Assembly (NCBI RefSeq): GCF_004363295.1
Contig: NZ_SNYQ01000003.1
Span: 1-64,000, forward strand
Length of the DNA: 64,000 nucleotides
Origin: Mesocricetibacter intestinalis
GTDB taxonomy: Bacteria > Pseudomonadota > Gammaproteobacteria > Enterobacterales > Pasteurellaceae
Direction of reading: 5' to 3'
In this document: piece by piece, positions 52,230-63,277 of the stretch
Position numbering within the stretch: position 1 is the stretch's first letter
Layout: each line of letters begins with the position of its first letter
Notes under the pieces: model-generated
The model's database searches: none
The model's input: the letters and a program-made list of their open reading frames with translations, nothing else
Told to the model about the DNA's origin: nothing
Made by a program: the position numbers and the translations under genes

Positions 52230-53516
52230 TTAGTCTATACCCAACAAATACCCACGCAATAGGCTAAAATCATTTTCCATAACCTCGGATAATAACGGTC
52301 GACGGGCATGCTCGGCCAATGCTTGCGGTAGCGGTAATTCAATATTCAGAATTCCTTCCACGCTTTCTTTAAATTTGGCCGGATGGGCGGTACATAGGAA
52401 TAAACCGGTTTCCCCCGCTTGCAGATCCTGTTTCAACACCCGGTATGCCACGGCACCATGGGGTTCGCAGAGATAACCGAGTGCATACATAGAACGTAAC
52501 GTTTGTTCCGTTTGTTCATCGCTAACAGCTGCGGAATGTAAATCGCTCAGAGGCCAGCGGTTACGTTTAAACAATTCTTCCACACGCGGCCAGTTATTCG
52601 GCCGACTGACATCCATAGCATTAGACAATGTAGCTACCGTTGCCTGCGGCGACCATTCTCCGCCGTTTAAATAGCGCGGTACCGTATCATTGGCATTCGT
52701 CGCTGCAATAAAGCGTTTTATCGGTAAACCTAAAGATTTAGCGATTAGGCCGGCGGTCAGATTGCCGAAGTTCCCACTCGGTACGGATACCACTAAATTT
52801 TCACGTTCGGTCTTTTCCAATTGTGCCGCAGCTTCAAAATAATAACAAACCTGTGCCAGCAAGCGGCTGATATTGATAGAATTTGCAGAATTCAACCCTA
52901 TGCTACGGCGTAATTCCTCATCATCAAAGGCTTGTTTAACCAAAGCCTGACAGGCATCGAAGTCCCCTTTGATCGCAAGGGTGCGAATATTTCCACCAAG
53001 GGTACAAAACAGTTTTTCCTGCAACGGGCTAATTTTACCCTGAGGATATAAAATCACTACATCAATATTTTCCAAGCCATAGAAAGCATGAGCCACCGCT
53101 GCGCCGGTATCGCCGGAGGTTGCAGTCAAAATCGTAATTTTACCCTTACCGCGCACCGCTGCTAAAGCCTGTGCCATAAAGCGACCGCCAAAATCTTTAA
53201 ATGCCAGAGTCGGGCCGTGGAACAGCTCCAGCGCATAAATCCCCGCTTCCGCTTTTACCACCGGAGCAGGAAAGCTGAAAGCTTTTTCTACCATTGTATT
53301 TAGTGTTTCCGCAGGAATCTCCGTACCTATTAGCGCCCCCAGAATTTTCTGACTGCGTTCAACTAAGGGTAATGCCAGTAAATGTTCAATCTCCGCAGCG
53401 GAAAACTGCGGTATATTTTGCGGGAAGAATAATCCTTGGTCCTTACCCAGCCCCTGCCGTACCGCCTGGGCAAAATTTACTTGTTCTTCCGGGTGTTTGA
53501 TGTTGTATAAATTCAT
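52230..53516 (-). CDS. thrC: Threonine synthase
   Basis: ThrC, a PLP enzyme, converts O-phosphohomoserine to threonine. The PLP lysine is in AFKDFGGRF near residue 105, and the phosphate-binding loop is SVPSGNFGNLTAG near 239. Length is 428 (E. coli 428). It is the last gene of the operon, 24 bases behind thrB. Confidence 0.97.
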   Translation of the reverse strand: MNLYNIKHPEEQVNFAQAVRQGLGKDQGLFFPQNIPQFSAAEIEHLLALPLVERSQKILGALIGTEIPAETLNTMVEKAFSFPAPVVKAEAGIYALELFHGPTLAFKDFGGRFMAQALAAVRGKGKITILTATSGDTGAAVAHAFYGLENIDVVILYPQGKISPLQEKLFCTLGGNIRTLAIKGDFDACQALVKQAFDDEELRRSIGLNSANSINISRLLAQVCYYFEAAAQLEKTERENLVVSVPSGNFGNLTAGLIAKSLGLPIKRFIAATNANDTVPRYLNGGEWSPQATVATLSNAMDVSRPNNWPRVEELFKRNRWPLSDLHSAAVSDEQTEQTLRSMYALGYLCEPHGAVAYRVLKQDLQAGETGLFLCTAHPAKFKESVEGILNIELPLPQALAEHARRPLLSEVMENDFSLLRGYLLGID

Positions 53517-53540
53517 TCTGTATCCTGTTATGTCAAAAAA

Positions 53541-54485
53541 TTAGCCTAATTCCCGCGCTCCCTGATTATCCACTTTACAGATATGCACGAAACCTTCATT
53601 GTTCTGTAAATAATGGTTTTCCAGATAAGTACTTAACTTAGTCGCGGTAATTAAATCCGGTGCGATGGAGAACATGGTCGGACCGGAGCCGGAAATACCG
53701 CTTGCCAGTGCGCCGAGATCACGCACCGCCTGTTTAACTTCGGCGAAATTCGGCAGCAGAGCTTCTCGATAAGGCTCCGCCACCACATCTTTCATCATAT
53801 AAGCCGCCAATGCTTCCTGTGCGGTATGGCAAGCATGGACAAAACTGCCCAGATGACGTCCCTGCGCAATAACATCCTGCCGAGTATAGGTTTTAGGCAG
53901 AATTGCTCGAGCTTCAGCAGTAGATACTTCTATTCCCGGATAAGCCAACACCCAATACCAATTATCAAAAAACGGTAAACGCTGGCTGATATTGCCCAGA
54001 GATTGCACCATCAACTGTACGCCGCCCAAATAGCAGGGAGCCACGTTATCATAATGAATGGAACCGGAAATTCGTCCTTCCAGCTCGCCCATCATTTCCA
54101 GTAGCTCCATTTTGGAAAAGGGTTCCTGATGAAAAGTATTCAGTGCCGTTAATGCGGCAACAATGGAGCAGGCGCTGGAACCTAATCCGGAACCGATCGG
54201 CATATTTTTCTCCAAGGTCAGACGCAGCCCTTTCACTTTCACACCACGCAGTTTCAAGCGTTCGCTGAATAATACATAAGCCTGATAAACAATATTTTTT
54301 TGCGGTTCTTTCGGTAATTTACGTACAAAATAACCGGCGCTTTCCAACTCAAAGCCGCTGTTAATCGCTTCAATCTGAACCACATCGCCCAGTAATGAAC
54401 CGTCAATGGGGGAAACTGCCGCCCCCAAAGTATCAAAGCCTACACTGATATTGGCGCTAGAGGCCGGTGCATATATTCTTAACAT
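53541..54485 (-). CDS. thrB: Homoserine kinase
   Basis: ThrB phosphorylates homoserine. The GHMP signature [12 protein letters not shown] (ATP-binding loop) is near residue 91, with GSGPTMFS near 252. The frame is open to an ATG at 54497 that touches the thrA stop, but the ATG at 54485 starts [12 protein letters not shown], which lines up with the family, and a GGGAT lies at suitable distance upstream. Length from there is 314 residues (E. coli 310). Confidence 0.95.
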   Translation of the reverse strand: MLRIYAPASSANISVGFDTLGAAVSPIDGSLLGDVVQIEAINSGFELESAGYFVRKLPKEPQKNIVYQAYVLFSERLKLRGVKVKGLRLTLEKNMPIGSGLGSSACSIVAALTALNTFHQEPFSKMELLEMMGELEGRISGSIHYDNVAPCYLGGVQLMVQSLGNISQRLPFFDNWYWVLAYPGIEVSTAEARAILPKTYTRQDVIAQGRHLGSFVHACHTAQEALAAYMMKDVVAEPYREALLPNFAEVKQAVRDLGALASGISGSGPTMFSIAPDLITATKLSTYLENHYLQNNEGFVHICKVDNQGARELG

Positions 54486-54496
54486 GGCTGATCCCA

Positions 54497-56944
54497 TTAA
54501 TTTTCCAGAGTACGTAAAATATCCGCAAAAATACCTGCCGCCGTAACCGCATTACCGGCGCCGTAGCCACGTAGCAGTAACGGAATCGGCTGATAATAAC
54601 GGGTATAAAATGCCAGCGCGTTTTCCCCGTTTTTCACCTTATACAGCGGATCATCTTCATCTACTTCAACGATGGATACCTTACATTTACCTTCTTCTAT
54701 TTGCCCTACATAGCGTAAAACCTTACCCTGAGATTTAGCTTTCTCAATACGCAAACGGAAAGCTTCGTCCAAGGACGGTAGCAGCGTCATAAATTCCGCA
54801 ATACTTTTACCCTCGGCAAAACCCGCAGGCAATACACTTTCCACCTCAACCTCTTCCAGCTCAAGCGATAAACCGGTTTCACGCGCCAAAATCAATAATT
54901 TGCGGGCAACATCCTGGCCGGATAAATCTTCGCGCGGATCCGGTTCGGTAAACCCTTTTTCACGCGCCAGCGCAGTGGCTTCCGAAATAGAAAACCCTTC
55001 TTCCAGTTTGCCGAAAATAAAGGATAGCGAACCGGACAGAATCCCGGAAAAACGTAACACATCATCGCCGGCGGCAAGTAAATTTTGTAAATTTTCAATA
55101 ACCGGCAAACCGGCGCCTACATTCGTATCATACAAAAACTTACGCTGGTTTTTCAGTGCATTCTCACGCAGTTCGTTATAATACTGCATTTCGCGCGTAT
55201 TGGCCTTCTTATTCGGGGTTACCACATGGAATCCTTCGTTCAGCGCACGAGCATATAAACCGGAAACGCTCTCCGCCGAAGTACAGTCTACAAATACCGG
55301 ATTTACCACATGATGCAGCTTAATAAAGGAAAGCAATACATCAAAATCGGAAGGCTGAGTGGCATTTTCCAAATCCTCCTTCCAGTTTTCCAGCTCCAAA
55401 CCGTTTTCATTCAATAACATCTTATTTGAATTTGCCAAGGCGCAAACTCGTATTTCAATATCTTTTTTCGCCAGATAATTTTTCTGATGCTTAATCTGCT
55501 CGATTAATTCTGCGCCGACGCCGCCGACCCCCACCAAAAACATATCTACGACTTTCTTATTATTGAATAAACGCTGATGGGTCGCTCTAACCGCTTCAAT
55601 CGCTTTATTCTGCGCCACTACGGCAGAAATGGAACGTTCGGACGAGCCCTGAGCAATAGCCACAATGCTGATATTTGCCTGTGCCAAGGCCGAGAAGAAA
55701 CGCGCAGCAATACCCTTCGCCTGTCGCATTCCGTCTCCGACCACGGAAATAATGGAAAGATCGGCGATAACCTCGATCGGCTCCAACAATTCCTCCGCCA
55801 GTTCTTTAGCAAACTCGCTTTCCAGTGCTTTTCTGGCCTTATCCGCCAACTTGGTCGGCACACAAAAACTAATACTGTATTCGGAAGAAGACTGTGTAAT
55901 TAAAATGACCGATACGCCGGCATTCGACATGGTAGAAAACACCCTTGCCGCCATACCTACCATACCCTGCATACCCGGCCCGGACACATTAAACATACAA
56001 ACATTATCCAGATTGGTGATCCCTTTCACCTCTAATTCGCCTTCCTGTACCTGACCGTCAATCACAGAACCGGGGGCGGCCGGGTTCGCCGTGTTTTTGA
56101 TCAAGCAGGGAATACCGGGCTGAACCAAAGGGCCGATAGTACGAGGATGAATTACTTTGGCACCGAAATAAGACAACTCCATGGCTTCGCGATAAGACAG
56201 ACTAGGCAACAGACGGGCATCTGCCACTAAACGAGGATCACAGGTAAATACGCCGTCCACATCGGTCCAGATTTCACAGACGCTGGCATTTAAACAGGCC
56301 GCCAAACAGGCCGCCGAATAATCCGAGCCGTTACGTCCCAACAGCACCAGTTCCCCCTGTTCGTTACCAGCGGTAAAACCTGCCATCAACACAATATTCT
56401 CCCGCGGAATACTCAGTGCGGAGATGCGTTCGCTTGATTTAGCAATATCCACGGATGATTCCAGATAGCTGCCGCGCGCCAGCAGCATTTCAACCGGATT
56501 AATTAAGCTCACCTCGTAACCGCATGCTTCAAACCAAGCTTTCATCATCGCAATGGATAGTTTCTCCCCGCGGCAATCAATGCTGGCTTTTACTCGGTCT
56601 TCCAGTTTTCCCTGGGCGCGAATATCCGCCAACAAACCGGCAATCTGGTTAAATTCGGCATCAATTAAGGCCTTTGTACCTGCCAAATCAAATTTAGCGT
56701 TTTTAGCATGTAATCCGTTAATGATATTGTAAAAAATCTCAAGGGCTTCGCTGAAGTGGGAATCGGTATTTTGATTTAAGCAGGCTTTTTCGGAAAGGGC
56801 GACAAGGTGATTGGTTATTTTGGCCGGGGCGGATAATACCCCAGCGGACTGTTCCAGCCGATGAGATTGCTCTATCAGACCTGCCGCTTGCAGAAAGCGT
56901 TCGGGATTGGCTAAAGAAGTGCCGCCAAATTTAAGTACTCGCAT
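54497..56944 (-). CDS. thrA: Bifunctional aspartokinase I/homoserine dehydrogenase I
   Basis: ThrA carries out the first and third steps of the pathway from aspartate to threonine and methionine. The aspartokinase domain (about residues 1-250, [13 protein letters not shown] at the start, [10 protein letters not shown]), two ACT domains (about 315-455) and the NAD-binding homoserine dehydrogenase domain (from about 463, with [10 protein letters not shown]) are all present in a continuous 815-residue frame. Both halves retain feedback ACT regions. The thrL attenuator lies upstream. Confidence 0.97.
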   Translation of the reverse strand: MRVLKFGGTSLANPERFLQAAGLIEQSHRLEQSAGVLSAPAKITNHLVALSEKACLNQNTDSHFSEALEIFYNIINGLHAKNAKFDLAGTKALIDAEFNQIAGLLADIRAQGKLEDRVKASIDCRGEKLSIAMMKAWFEACGYEVSLINPVEMLLARGSYLESSVDIAKSSERISALSIPRENIVLMAGFTAGNEQGELVLLGRNGSDYSAACLAACLNASVCEIWTDVDGVFTCDPRLVADARLLPSLSYREAMELSYFGAKVIHPRTIGPLVQPGIPCLIKNTANPAAPGSVIDGQVQEGELEVKGITNLDNVCMFNVSGPGMQGMVGMAARVFSTMSNAGVSVILITQSSSEYSISFCVPTKLADKARKALESEFAKELAEELLEPIEVIADLSIISVVGDGMRQAKGIAARFFSALAQANISIVAIAQGSSERSISAVVAQNKAIEAVRATHQRLFNNKKVVDMFLVGVGGVGAELIEQIKHQKNYLAKKDIEIRVCALANSNKMLLNENGLELENWKEDLENATQPSDFDVLLSFIKLHHVVNPVFVDCTSAESVSGLYARALNEGFHVVTPNKKANTREMQYYNELRENALKNQRKFLYDTNVGAGLPVIENLQNLLAAGDDVLRFSGILSGSLSFIFGKLEEGFSISEATALAREKGFTEPDPREDLSGQDVARKLLILARETGLSLELEEVEVESVLPAGFAEGKSIAEFMTLLPSLDEAFRLRIEKAKSQGKVLRYVGQIEEGKCKVSIVEVDEDDPLYKVKNGENALAFYTRYYQPIPLLLRGYGAGNAVTAAGIFADILRTLEN

Positions 56945-56991
56945 ATTGTTCTCCGATTTATTGTATTATGTTGTGAATAGTAAAAATTCGA

Positions 56992-57025
56992 TAAAAAAAC
57001 CCGCATTCGGATAAATGCGGGTTTT
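56992..57025 (-). terminator. Attenuator terminator of the thr operon
   Basis: On the minus strand AAAACCCGCATT pairs with AATGCGGGTTTT around a short loop, and seven T follow. It lies about 22 bases after the leader-peptide stop and 50 bases before thrA, in the place of the E. coli thr attenuator. Confidence 0.85.
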
Positions 57026-57046
57026 ATTACGTTTATTTATGCTGCA

Positions 57047-57118
57047 CTAACCCGCCCCATTAATCATCATCGTAATGGTCATCATAATAGCGGTGGTAAT
57101 AATAGTGCTGCTTTGCAT
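57047..57118 (-). CDS. thrL: thr operon leader peptide
   Basis: A 23-codon frame, ATG at 57118 and TAG at 57047, is too short for an ORF caller but is clear from its content. The peptide contains five Thr, five Ile and five Met (the start plus two MM pairs) and ends in INGAG, while the E. coli peptide ends in TTGNGAG and has eight Thr and four Ile but no internal Met. Stalling of ribosomes at Thr, Ile or perhaps Met codons would let the downstream RNA avoid the terminator. No ribosome site is obvious because the region upstream is very A/T-rich. Confidence 0.85.
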   Translation of the reverse strand: MQSSTIITTAIMMTITMMINGAG

Positions 57119-57149
57119 AATTTTTTCAGTTTTAAAAACGAATGTGTAA

Positions 57150-57178
57150 CAAATACCGAAAATTTCAAAAGTTGTCAA
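57150..57178 (-). promoter_or_regulatory. Promoter of the thr operon
   Basis: On the minus strand TTGACA (57178-57173), the perfect -35, and TATTTG (57155-57150) are 17 bases apart. Transcription would begin near 57143, 25 bases before the thrL ATG. Confidence 0.75.
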
Positions 57179-57290
57179 ACGGAAAATAAAAAAATAAAAC
57201 AAAAAAGCAAAGTTTTTATAAAATAATCATTGATTGATGTAAAATAGCGCCATTGATTTAATCAGCCCCCAAAGAAAACAAAAGAAAAAA

Positions 57291-57983
57291 ATGTCAGTTG
57301 CAGAAAATCTTAACCGTATAAACCTATTAATCGAAGAAAACTGTCGCCTGGCCGACAGAGAAAAAAGTGCGGTCAAATTACTGGCGGTTTCCAAAACCAA
57401 GCCCATAGAAGCGATTCTGGCCGCCTATCAGCAAGGGCAAACCGCCTTCGGCGAAAATTACGTACAAGAAGGGGTAGAAAAAATTCTTGCGCTACAACAG
57501 CTGGGAATCCGCCCCCAATGGCATTTTATCGGGCCGCTGCAATCCAATAAAACCCGGGCGGTCGCCGAGCATTTCGACTGGATGCAAACCCTGGATCGGG
57601 TAAAAATTGCCTCCCGTCTAAACGAACAACGCCCGCCTCATAAAGCGCCGCTAAATGTTCTGATCCAGATTAATATCAGCGATGAATCCTCAAAGTCGGG
57701 AATTCCGCCGAGCCAAATGCTTAGCTTGGCGCAACATATAGTTACAATGCCGAATCTCTGTTTACGCGGTTTAATGGCAATACCCGCCGCAACTCGGGAT
57801 CAGCATATGCAAATCGCCGCATTTGATGCTATGGCGAAATTATTCCAGCGCCTGCAACAGGCTTATCCGACACAAAATATCGATACGCTTTCCATGGGTA
57901 TGAGCGACGATATGGCGACCGCCATCCGCTGCGGTTCAACCATGGTTCGAATCGGTAGCGCTATTTTTGGCCAGCGAAGCTAA
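57291..57983 (+). CDS. yggS: YggS family PLP homeostasis protein
   Basis: A single-domain PLP-binding protein with the fold of alanine racemase. The PLP lysine is in LLAVSKTKP near residue 37, and GENYVQEG and WHFIGPLQSNKTR follow. Length is 230 (E. coli YggS 234). It helps balance PLP and amino-acid pools. Divergent from thrL-thrABC; a TAAAAT at 57240-57245 is a possible -10, with no good -35. It contains a uptake signal at 57365-57373. Confidence 0.93.
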   Translation: MSVAENLNRINLLIEENCRLADREKSAVKLLAVSKTKPIEAILAAYQQGQTAFGENYVQEGVEKILALQQLGIRPQWHFIGPLQSNKTRAVAEHFDWMQTLDRVKIASRLNEQRPPHKAPLNVLIQINISDESSKSGIPPSQMLSLAQHIVTMPNLCLRGLMAIPAATRDQHMQIAAFDAMAKLFQRLQQAYPTQNIDTLSMGMSDDMATAIRCGSTMVRIGSAIFGQRS

Positions 57984-58073
57984 GCCGAGTGCGGTAAAAA
58001 TCACGCAATAGTCTAACAAAATTGATCTGGGTTAAAAAAATGTTTTTCCGCTGATTTTTTTTGATTATTTTTC

Positions 58074-58104
58074 TTGCCCCTAAAGTAACTTCAGGTTTTA
58101 TCAT
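58074..58104 (+). promoter_or_regulatory. MerR-type promoter of nikKLMQO (NimR candidate)
   Basis: The -35 TTGCCC (58074-58079) and the -10 TATCAT (58099-58104) are separated by 19 bases, longer than the usual 17. The spacer contains the dyad CCTAAAGTAACTTCAGG (58079-58095), with only one unmatched pair apart from its central base. A long spacer with a central dyad is the hallmark of MerR-family activation. In Haemophilus the nik operon is controlled by the MerR-type regulator NimR; no nimR gene lies within this window. Confidence 0.72.
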
Positions 58105-58138
58105 GCCGATATCTTTTCATCTGATGTAAGGAAATCCC

Positions 58139-58825
58139 ATGTTCAATAAAAAAACTTGCCTGATTTTAACCGCTCTTTTCAGCTTTTCCGCCCATGCTCA
58201 TAATGTCTGGGTAGAACCGGTAGCAGGTGAAAATCAACATTATGTGGTTAAATTCGGTCATACCGAAACGGAAACCTATGCAGCGAGCAAACTGAAATCC
58301 GTGCAGTTGATCAGCCATAAAGGCGAAAACACGGCAGCCAACTACAATTTTAAAAACGGAGAGGCTTATTTCAATGCGAATAATAATTCGCTGGTATTGA
58401 TTGAATTCGACAACGGCGTCTGGTCTAAATTGCCGAGCGGTAAATACGTAGAAAAAACCAAAGCGCAAGAACCCACCGCGCTAGAAAGCACCAACCCGGT
58501 AAAAATGGGAAAAGCCATTTTAAAATGGGACGAGCAGGCCTTTAAAACTCAGGGTACGGCCTTCGAATTGATTCCTCAATCTCAGCCGCAGGTCGGCAAA
58601 CCATTATCCATTCTGGTTTTGCAAAACGGCAAACCGGTTCAGGGAATTAAAGTGGGACTGGGTGAAGATCAAGCCTTTAATCTAAGTGATGAAAAAGGCA
58701 TTGCCGAATTTACTCCGACCCAAGGTGCGAATAAAGTCTGGGCCGAATTCAAGCAAAAAGTCAGCAACAATCCGGATTACGACGTCCGCAGCATCGAATA
58801 TTTACTGAGCTTTGAGCTGAACTAA
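58139..58825 (+). CDS. nikK: Nickel ECF transporter periplasmic component NikK (DUF4198)
   Basis: A DUF4198-type periplasmic protein thought to bring nickel to the transporter. A signal peptide (MFNKKTCLILTALFSFSAHA) is followed by HNVWVEP, so cleavage after AHA would leave an N-terminal histidine. The 228-residue sequence has no membrane helix after the signal. The downstream nikL start is one base from its stop codon. The AAGGAAA ribosome site is well placed. Confidence 0.87.
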   Translation: MFNKKTCLILTALFSFSAHAHNVWVEPVAGENQHYVVKFGHTETETYAASKLKSVQLISHKGENTAANYNFKNGEAYFNANNNSLVLIEFDNGVWSKLPSGKYVEKTKAQEPTALESTNPVKMGKAILKWDEQAFKTQGTAFELIPQSQPQVGKPLSILVLQNGKPVQGIKVGLGEDQAFNLSDEKGIAEFTPTQGANKVWAEFKQKVSNNPDYDVRSIEYLLSFELN

Positions 58826-59301
58826 TGAAAAAAAGTCTTTTTTTAACCGCACTTTGCTTATTCAGTCAGGGCGTCGCAGCTCACAGTCTGTATTTATTCG
58901 CCCAATACGACGGACGGCAAATCAGCGGAAAATCCTATTATTCCGATATGACACCGGCGCGGGAAACCTATATCGAAGCCTATCGCCGCGGCGAAAAAGA
59001 GCCTGCGGTATTCGGAAAAACCGATGAAAAAGGCGAATTTCGCCTACCGGTTCAGGGTGATGCCGTATTTGAAGTGGTTATCGAAGGAGCCGAGGGCCAT
59101 CGCGCCACCACCGTTGCCGAGAAAATCGAAGCGGCGGACAGCAACCGCGGCAATGAATTGCTGTTACTGCGGGAAGATATTAATCATCTGAAAGATAAAA
59201 TTTACCTGCGCGATATTCTGGGCGGTATCGGCTATATCGTCGGTATTGCCGGGTTACTTTTCGGCTTAAAGGCCGGACGGAAAAAACAGGAAAAATCATA
59301 A
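58825..59301 (+). CDS. nikL: Nickel ECF transporter auxiliary component NikL
   Basis: A 158-residue membrane-anchored protein with an N-terminal signal peptide (MKKSLFLTALCLFSQGVAA) and a single C-terminal helix (about residues 130-150). The periplasmic part has the carboxypeptidase-regulatory-like fold layout seen in NikL and CbiN replacements. Cleavage after VAA would again leave a histidine at the N-terminus (HSLYLF). It overlaps nikK by one base. Confidence 0.85.
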   Translation: MKKSLFLTALCLFSQGVAAHSLYLFAQYDGRQISGKSYYSDMTPARETYIEAYRRGEKEPAVFGKTDEKGEFRLPVQGDAVFEVVIEGAEGHRATTVAEKIEAADSNRGNELLLLREDINHLKDKIYLRDILGGIGYIVGIAGLLFGLKAGRKKQEKS

Positions 59302-59302
59302 T

Positions 59303-59929
59303 ATGCATTTATCCGAAGGCGTATTGCACAGCCAGACATTAATTATCGGTGCCGTTACGGCGATAATCGGGCTTAGCATCGGTCTGCGTAAAACCGAATA
59401 TGCACGCCTGCCCTTAACCGCACTATTTGCCGCCGCCTTTTTCGTTGCCGGTACCATTCATATTCCGGTAGGCATCGGCAGCGTACATCTGATTTTAAAC
59501 GGTATGGCCGGCTTATTTCTCGGTTGGTCCGTCTTTCCGGCCTTTCTGATCGCTTTATTGCTGCAGGTGTTATTTTTCTCCTTCGGGGGATTTGCCGTAC
59601 TCGGAGTTAATCTATGCATTATGGCGCTACCGGCGGTACTGGTCCATTATTTATTAGGTCGAGCTTTGCACGGAGGGAATGCCAAGGCAAAACTGGCGCT
59701 AATCGGTGCTTTGGCCGGAATTATCGGGGTCGGAGGCGCGGCCTTACTGGCTTCGGCGCTACTCGCTTTCGACGGTGGCAAGGATTACTATGATTTAATC
59801 TTTTTGTTGCTGATTTCCCATTTACCGGTATTTATTGTAGATGCACTGATCAGCAGCGCGGTAATAGTTACCTTGGCAAAAATGTACCCGCATATTTTGT
59901 TACGCCCGCAACCGGAAACCTCTGTATGA
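59303..59929 (+). CDS. nikM: Nickel ECF transporter S component NikM (CbiM family)
   Basis: The substrate-binding membrane subunit. The N-terminus is MHLSEG, in which the free amino group and His2 chelate nickel in known structures of CbiM/NikM, and IHIPVGIGSVHL (about residues 52-63) supplies the further histidine. The 208 residues have about six or seven helices. It starts two bases after nikL and overlaps nikQ by four. Confidence 0.93.
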   Translation: MHLSEGVLHSQTLIIGAVTAIIGLSIGLRKTEYARLPLTALFAAAFFVAGTIHIPVGIGSVHLILNGMAGLFLGWSVFPAFLIALLLQVLFFSFGGFAVLGVNLCIMALPAVLVHYLLGRALHGGNAKAKLALIGALAGIIGVGGAALLASALLAFDGGKDYYDLIFLLLISHLPVFIVDALISSAVIVTLAKMYPHILLRPQPETSV

Positions 59930-60624
59930 ATCGCTTATGGCAACCCCACCTGCGTCTGATCTACGCCTTTACCTTCGGTCTGCTAATCAGTGCGCTCCAA
60001 CATAGCGGCCTGTTAGCGGGACTTAACCTGTTTTTCCTCCTGTTACTGGGGCTGATTCTCCAGCGTCGCGGCAAAAATCGGGCCGATTATTTTCGGCGCT
60101 GGCTGTCCCTAAACAGTTTCAGCCTATTGATCTGGCTGACCCTAAGCTGGAAAATCGGTCCGCAGGGCATAACCATCAACGAACCCGGTATGCAAACCGC
60201 GCTTCTGATTTGTCTGCGCATGAATCTGATTTTATTCAGCGTATGGCTATTTCTGCTGGATATTAACGATACGCTGTTGGTACAAGCTATTGCCCGTTTA
60301 CCGCTGCCGCATAAACTGATTCGCTTGTTTATTCTAACCGTCCGCTATATTGCCCTACTTGGCGATACCAATCGCAAAATACTAACCGCCATGCGCGCAC
60401 GGGGGTACCGACCGGGTTTTAACCGACATACATTCCGTATCAGTGCGCAGAGAGTGGCCCTGTTGCTGATTCATGCTTTTATTCGCATCGAAAAAAGCGA
60501 AATGGCATTAAAGGCGCGAGCTTTTCGTTTCGAGTCGGAACATAAGGTAGCTGCTGCACCCCTGCGCAAATATTTTGAAGTGCTGACCGCCGTTTTACTG
60601 ATTATCTGGATTGGCTATCAATGA
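59926..60624 (+). CDS. nikQ: Nickel ECF transporter T component NikQ (CbiQ family)
   Basis: The energy-coupling membrane subunit. The 232-residue protein carries about five helices and the Ala-Arg-Gly-type coupling motif MRARGYRPG near residue 155, plus a second ALKARAF near 200, which contact the ATPase. Overlaps nikM and nikO by four bases each. Confidence 0.9.
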   Translation: MNRLWQPHLRLIYAFTFGLLISALQHSGLLAGLNLFFLLLLGLILQRRGKNRADYFRRWLSLNSFSLLIWLTLSWKIGPQGITINEPGMQTALLICLRMNLILFSVWLFLLDINDTLLVQAIARLPLPHKLIRLFILTVRYIALLGDTNRKILTAMRARGYRPGFNRHTFRISAQRVALLLIHAFIRIEKSEMALKARAFRFESEHKVAAAPLRKYFEVLTAVLLIIWIGYQ

Positions 60625-61256
60625 ATATATTAAAGGTTAAGGAACTCAGCATCGCCCTCAACGGACGACCAATTATTGAGAATCTGAGCTTTCGCTTGGA
60701 ATCCGACCAACGCCTGTTTTTACAGGGCGAAATCGGCTGCGGAAAATCTACTTTGCTGCATTGCTTACTCGGATTCGTCCCTTTTCAGCACGGAGAAATT
60801 CTATTATTCGGTACGCCTTGCAAAAGTGAAGTGGATTTCAGCCCTTTTCGCGGCAAAATCGGCCTCTGCTTTCAGAACCCTGAAGATCAACTGTTCGGCC
60901 CGACAGTATTGGACGATGTCGCTTTTGGTCCCCTCAATCTGGGATTAAGCCAAACAGAGGCCTATGCCGCCGCGCTAAAAGCAGTGGAAGCTCTGGATAT
61001 CGCGCATTTAAAAAACCGCCCGGTAAATCTGCTGTCGGGCGGCGAAAAAAACTTTACTGCGCTGGCCGGCGTACTGGCCATGAACCCCTCCGCACTTTTT
61101 CTGGACGAACCCACAAACGGGCTGGACAGTAAAAATATCGAAAAAATGACCGCTCTTTTAATCGAGCTCCATTTACCTATGCTAATCGCCTCTCATGATC
61201 AGCTATTTACTGCACGCATGGCGCATCAAATCCTATCCTTAGAAAAGCACCGCTAA
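60621..61256 (+). CDS. nikO: Nickel ECF transporter ATPase NikO (CbiO family)
   Basis: The ATPase subunit. Walker A GEIGCGKST near residue 34, the Q-loop region CFQNPEDQLFG near residue 83 (PEDQLFG is the CbiO hallmark), signature LLSGGE near 137 and Walker B ALFLDEPTNG near 154. Length, 211 residues, is short for the family; the protein ends soon after the H-loop and lacks the extra C-terminal domain of longer EcfA proteins. A terminator lies beyond it. Confidence 0.92.
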   Translation: MNILKVKELSIALNGRPIIENLSFRLESDQRLFLQGEIGCGKSTLLHCLLGFVPFQHGEILLFGTPCKSEVDFSPFRGKIGLCFQNPEDQLFGPTVLDDVAFGPLNLGLSQTEAYAAALKAVEALDIAHLKNRPVNLLSGGEKNFTALAGVLAMNPSALFLDEPTNGLDSKNIEKMTALLIELHLPMLIASHDQLFTARMAHQILSLEKHR

Positions 61257-61293
61257 TCCCTCGATAATAGTCTGCCGCCAACAGCAGACATAA

Positions 61294-61321
61294 AAAAATC
61301 CACTGCCGACAGTGGATTTTT
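61294..61321 (+). terminator. Bidirectional terminator between nikO and murA
   Basis: AAAAATCCACTG (61294-61305) and CAGTGGATTTTT (61310-61321) form a twelve-base-pair stem with loop CCGA. The A- and T-tracts that close the stem give T-runs on either strand, so it can end both nikO and the convergent murA. Confidence 0.88.
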
Positions 61322-61337
61322 GTTTCTCGGTAATAGG

Positions 61338-62884
<1,547 letters not shown>

Positions 62885-62917
62885 TTAAGTTCCCATGAGA
62901 TTACGCTAGGACGATAC

Positions 62918-63274
62918 CTATATATGGCCTTCTTTAATAAAGGCTTGCAGCCAATCCTTCAGATCATAAAGTTCCGCCAATGTCAGCAGCTGAGAAGGAA
63001 TGTTTTCAAGCTGTAATTTATATTGCGGCGCTAATCTGCTGCGACATTCGGCGAGAATATCGCAGAATAAGGCGAAACCGGCGGAATCCAACCCCGATAA
63101 AGCGGACAGATCGCAGTAAACGTCCTGCTCGCCCTCCCTTATCCGAGCAAATAAAGAAGAACGTTGCCGCCACAAGGGCAGCAACGTATTTCTGGTCAGT
63201 TCGCCTTTCAAACCGAAAGCTATTTTATCATTCTTCGAGGTTATCGACCATGTTAAATCTGTCGCTTTATTCAT
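62918..63274 (-). CDS. mlaB: Phospholipid-transport STAS-domain protein MlaB
   Basis: MlaB is the cytoplasmic STAS-domain regulator of the MlaFE ATPase complex. The 118-residue product carries the STAS core, with CDLSALSGLDSAGFALF near residues 54-71, including the conserved Ser-Ala-Gly region. It lies three bases after mlaC, in the order mlaC-mlaB-ibaG-murA. Confidence 0.87.
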   Translation of the reverse strand: MNKATDLTWSITSKNDKIAFGLKGELTRNTLLPLWRQRSSLFARIREGEQDVYCDLSALSGLDSAGFALFCDILAECRSRLAPQYKLQLENIPSQLLTLAELYDLKDWLQAFIKEGHI

Positions 63275-63277
63275 GGA

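Noticed and set aside
58024-58037. FNR-like sequence TTGATCTGGGTTAA upstream of nikK
   Set aside because: Only three of five positions fit in the second arm and it is not positioned well relative to the MerR-type promoter.
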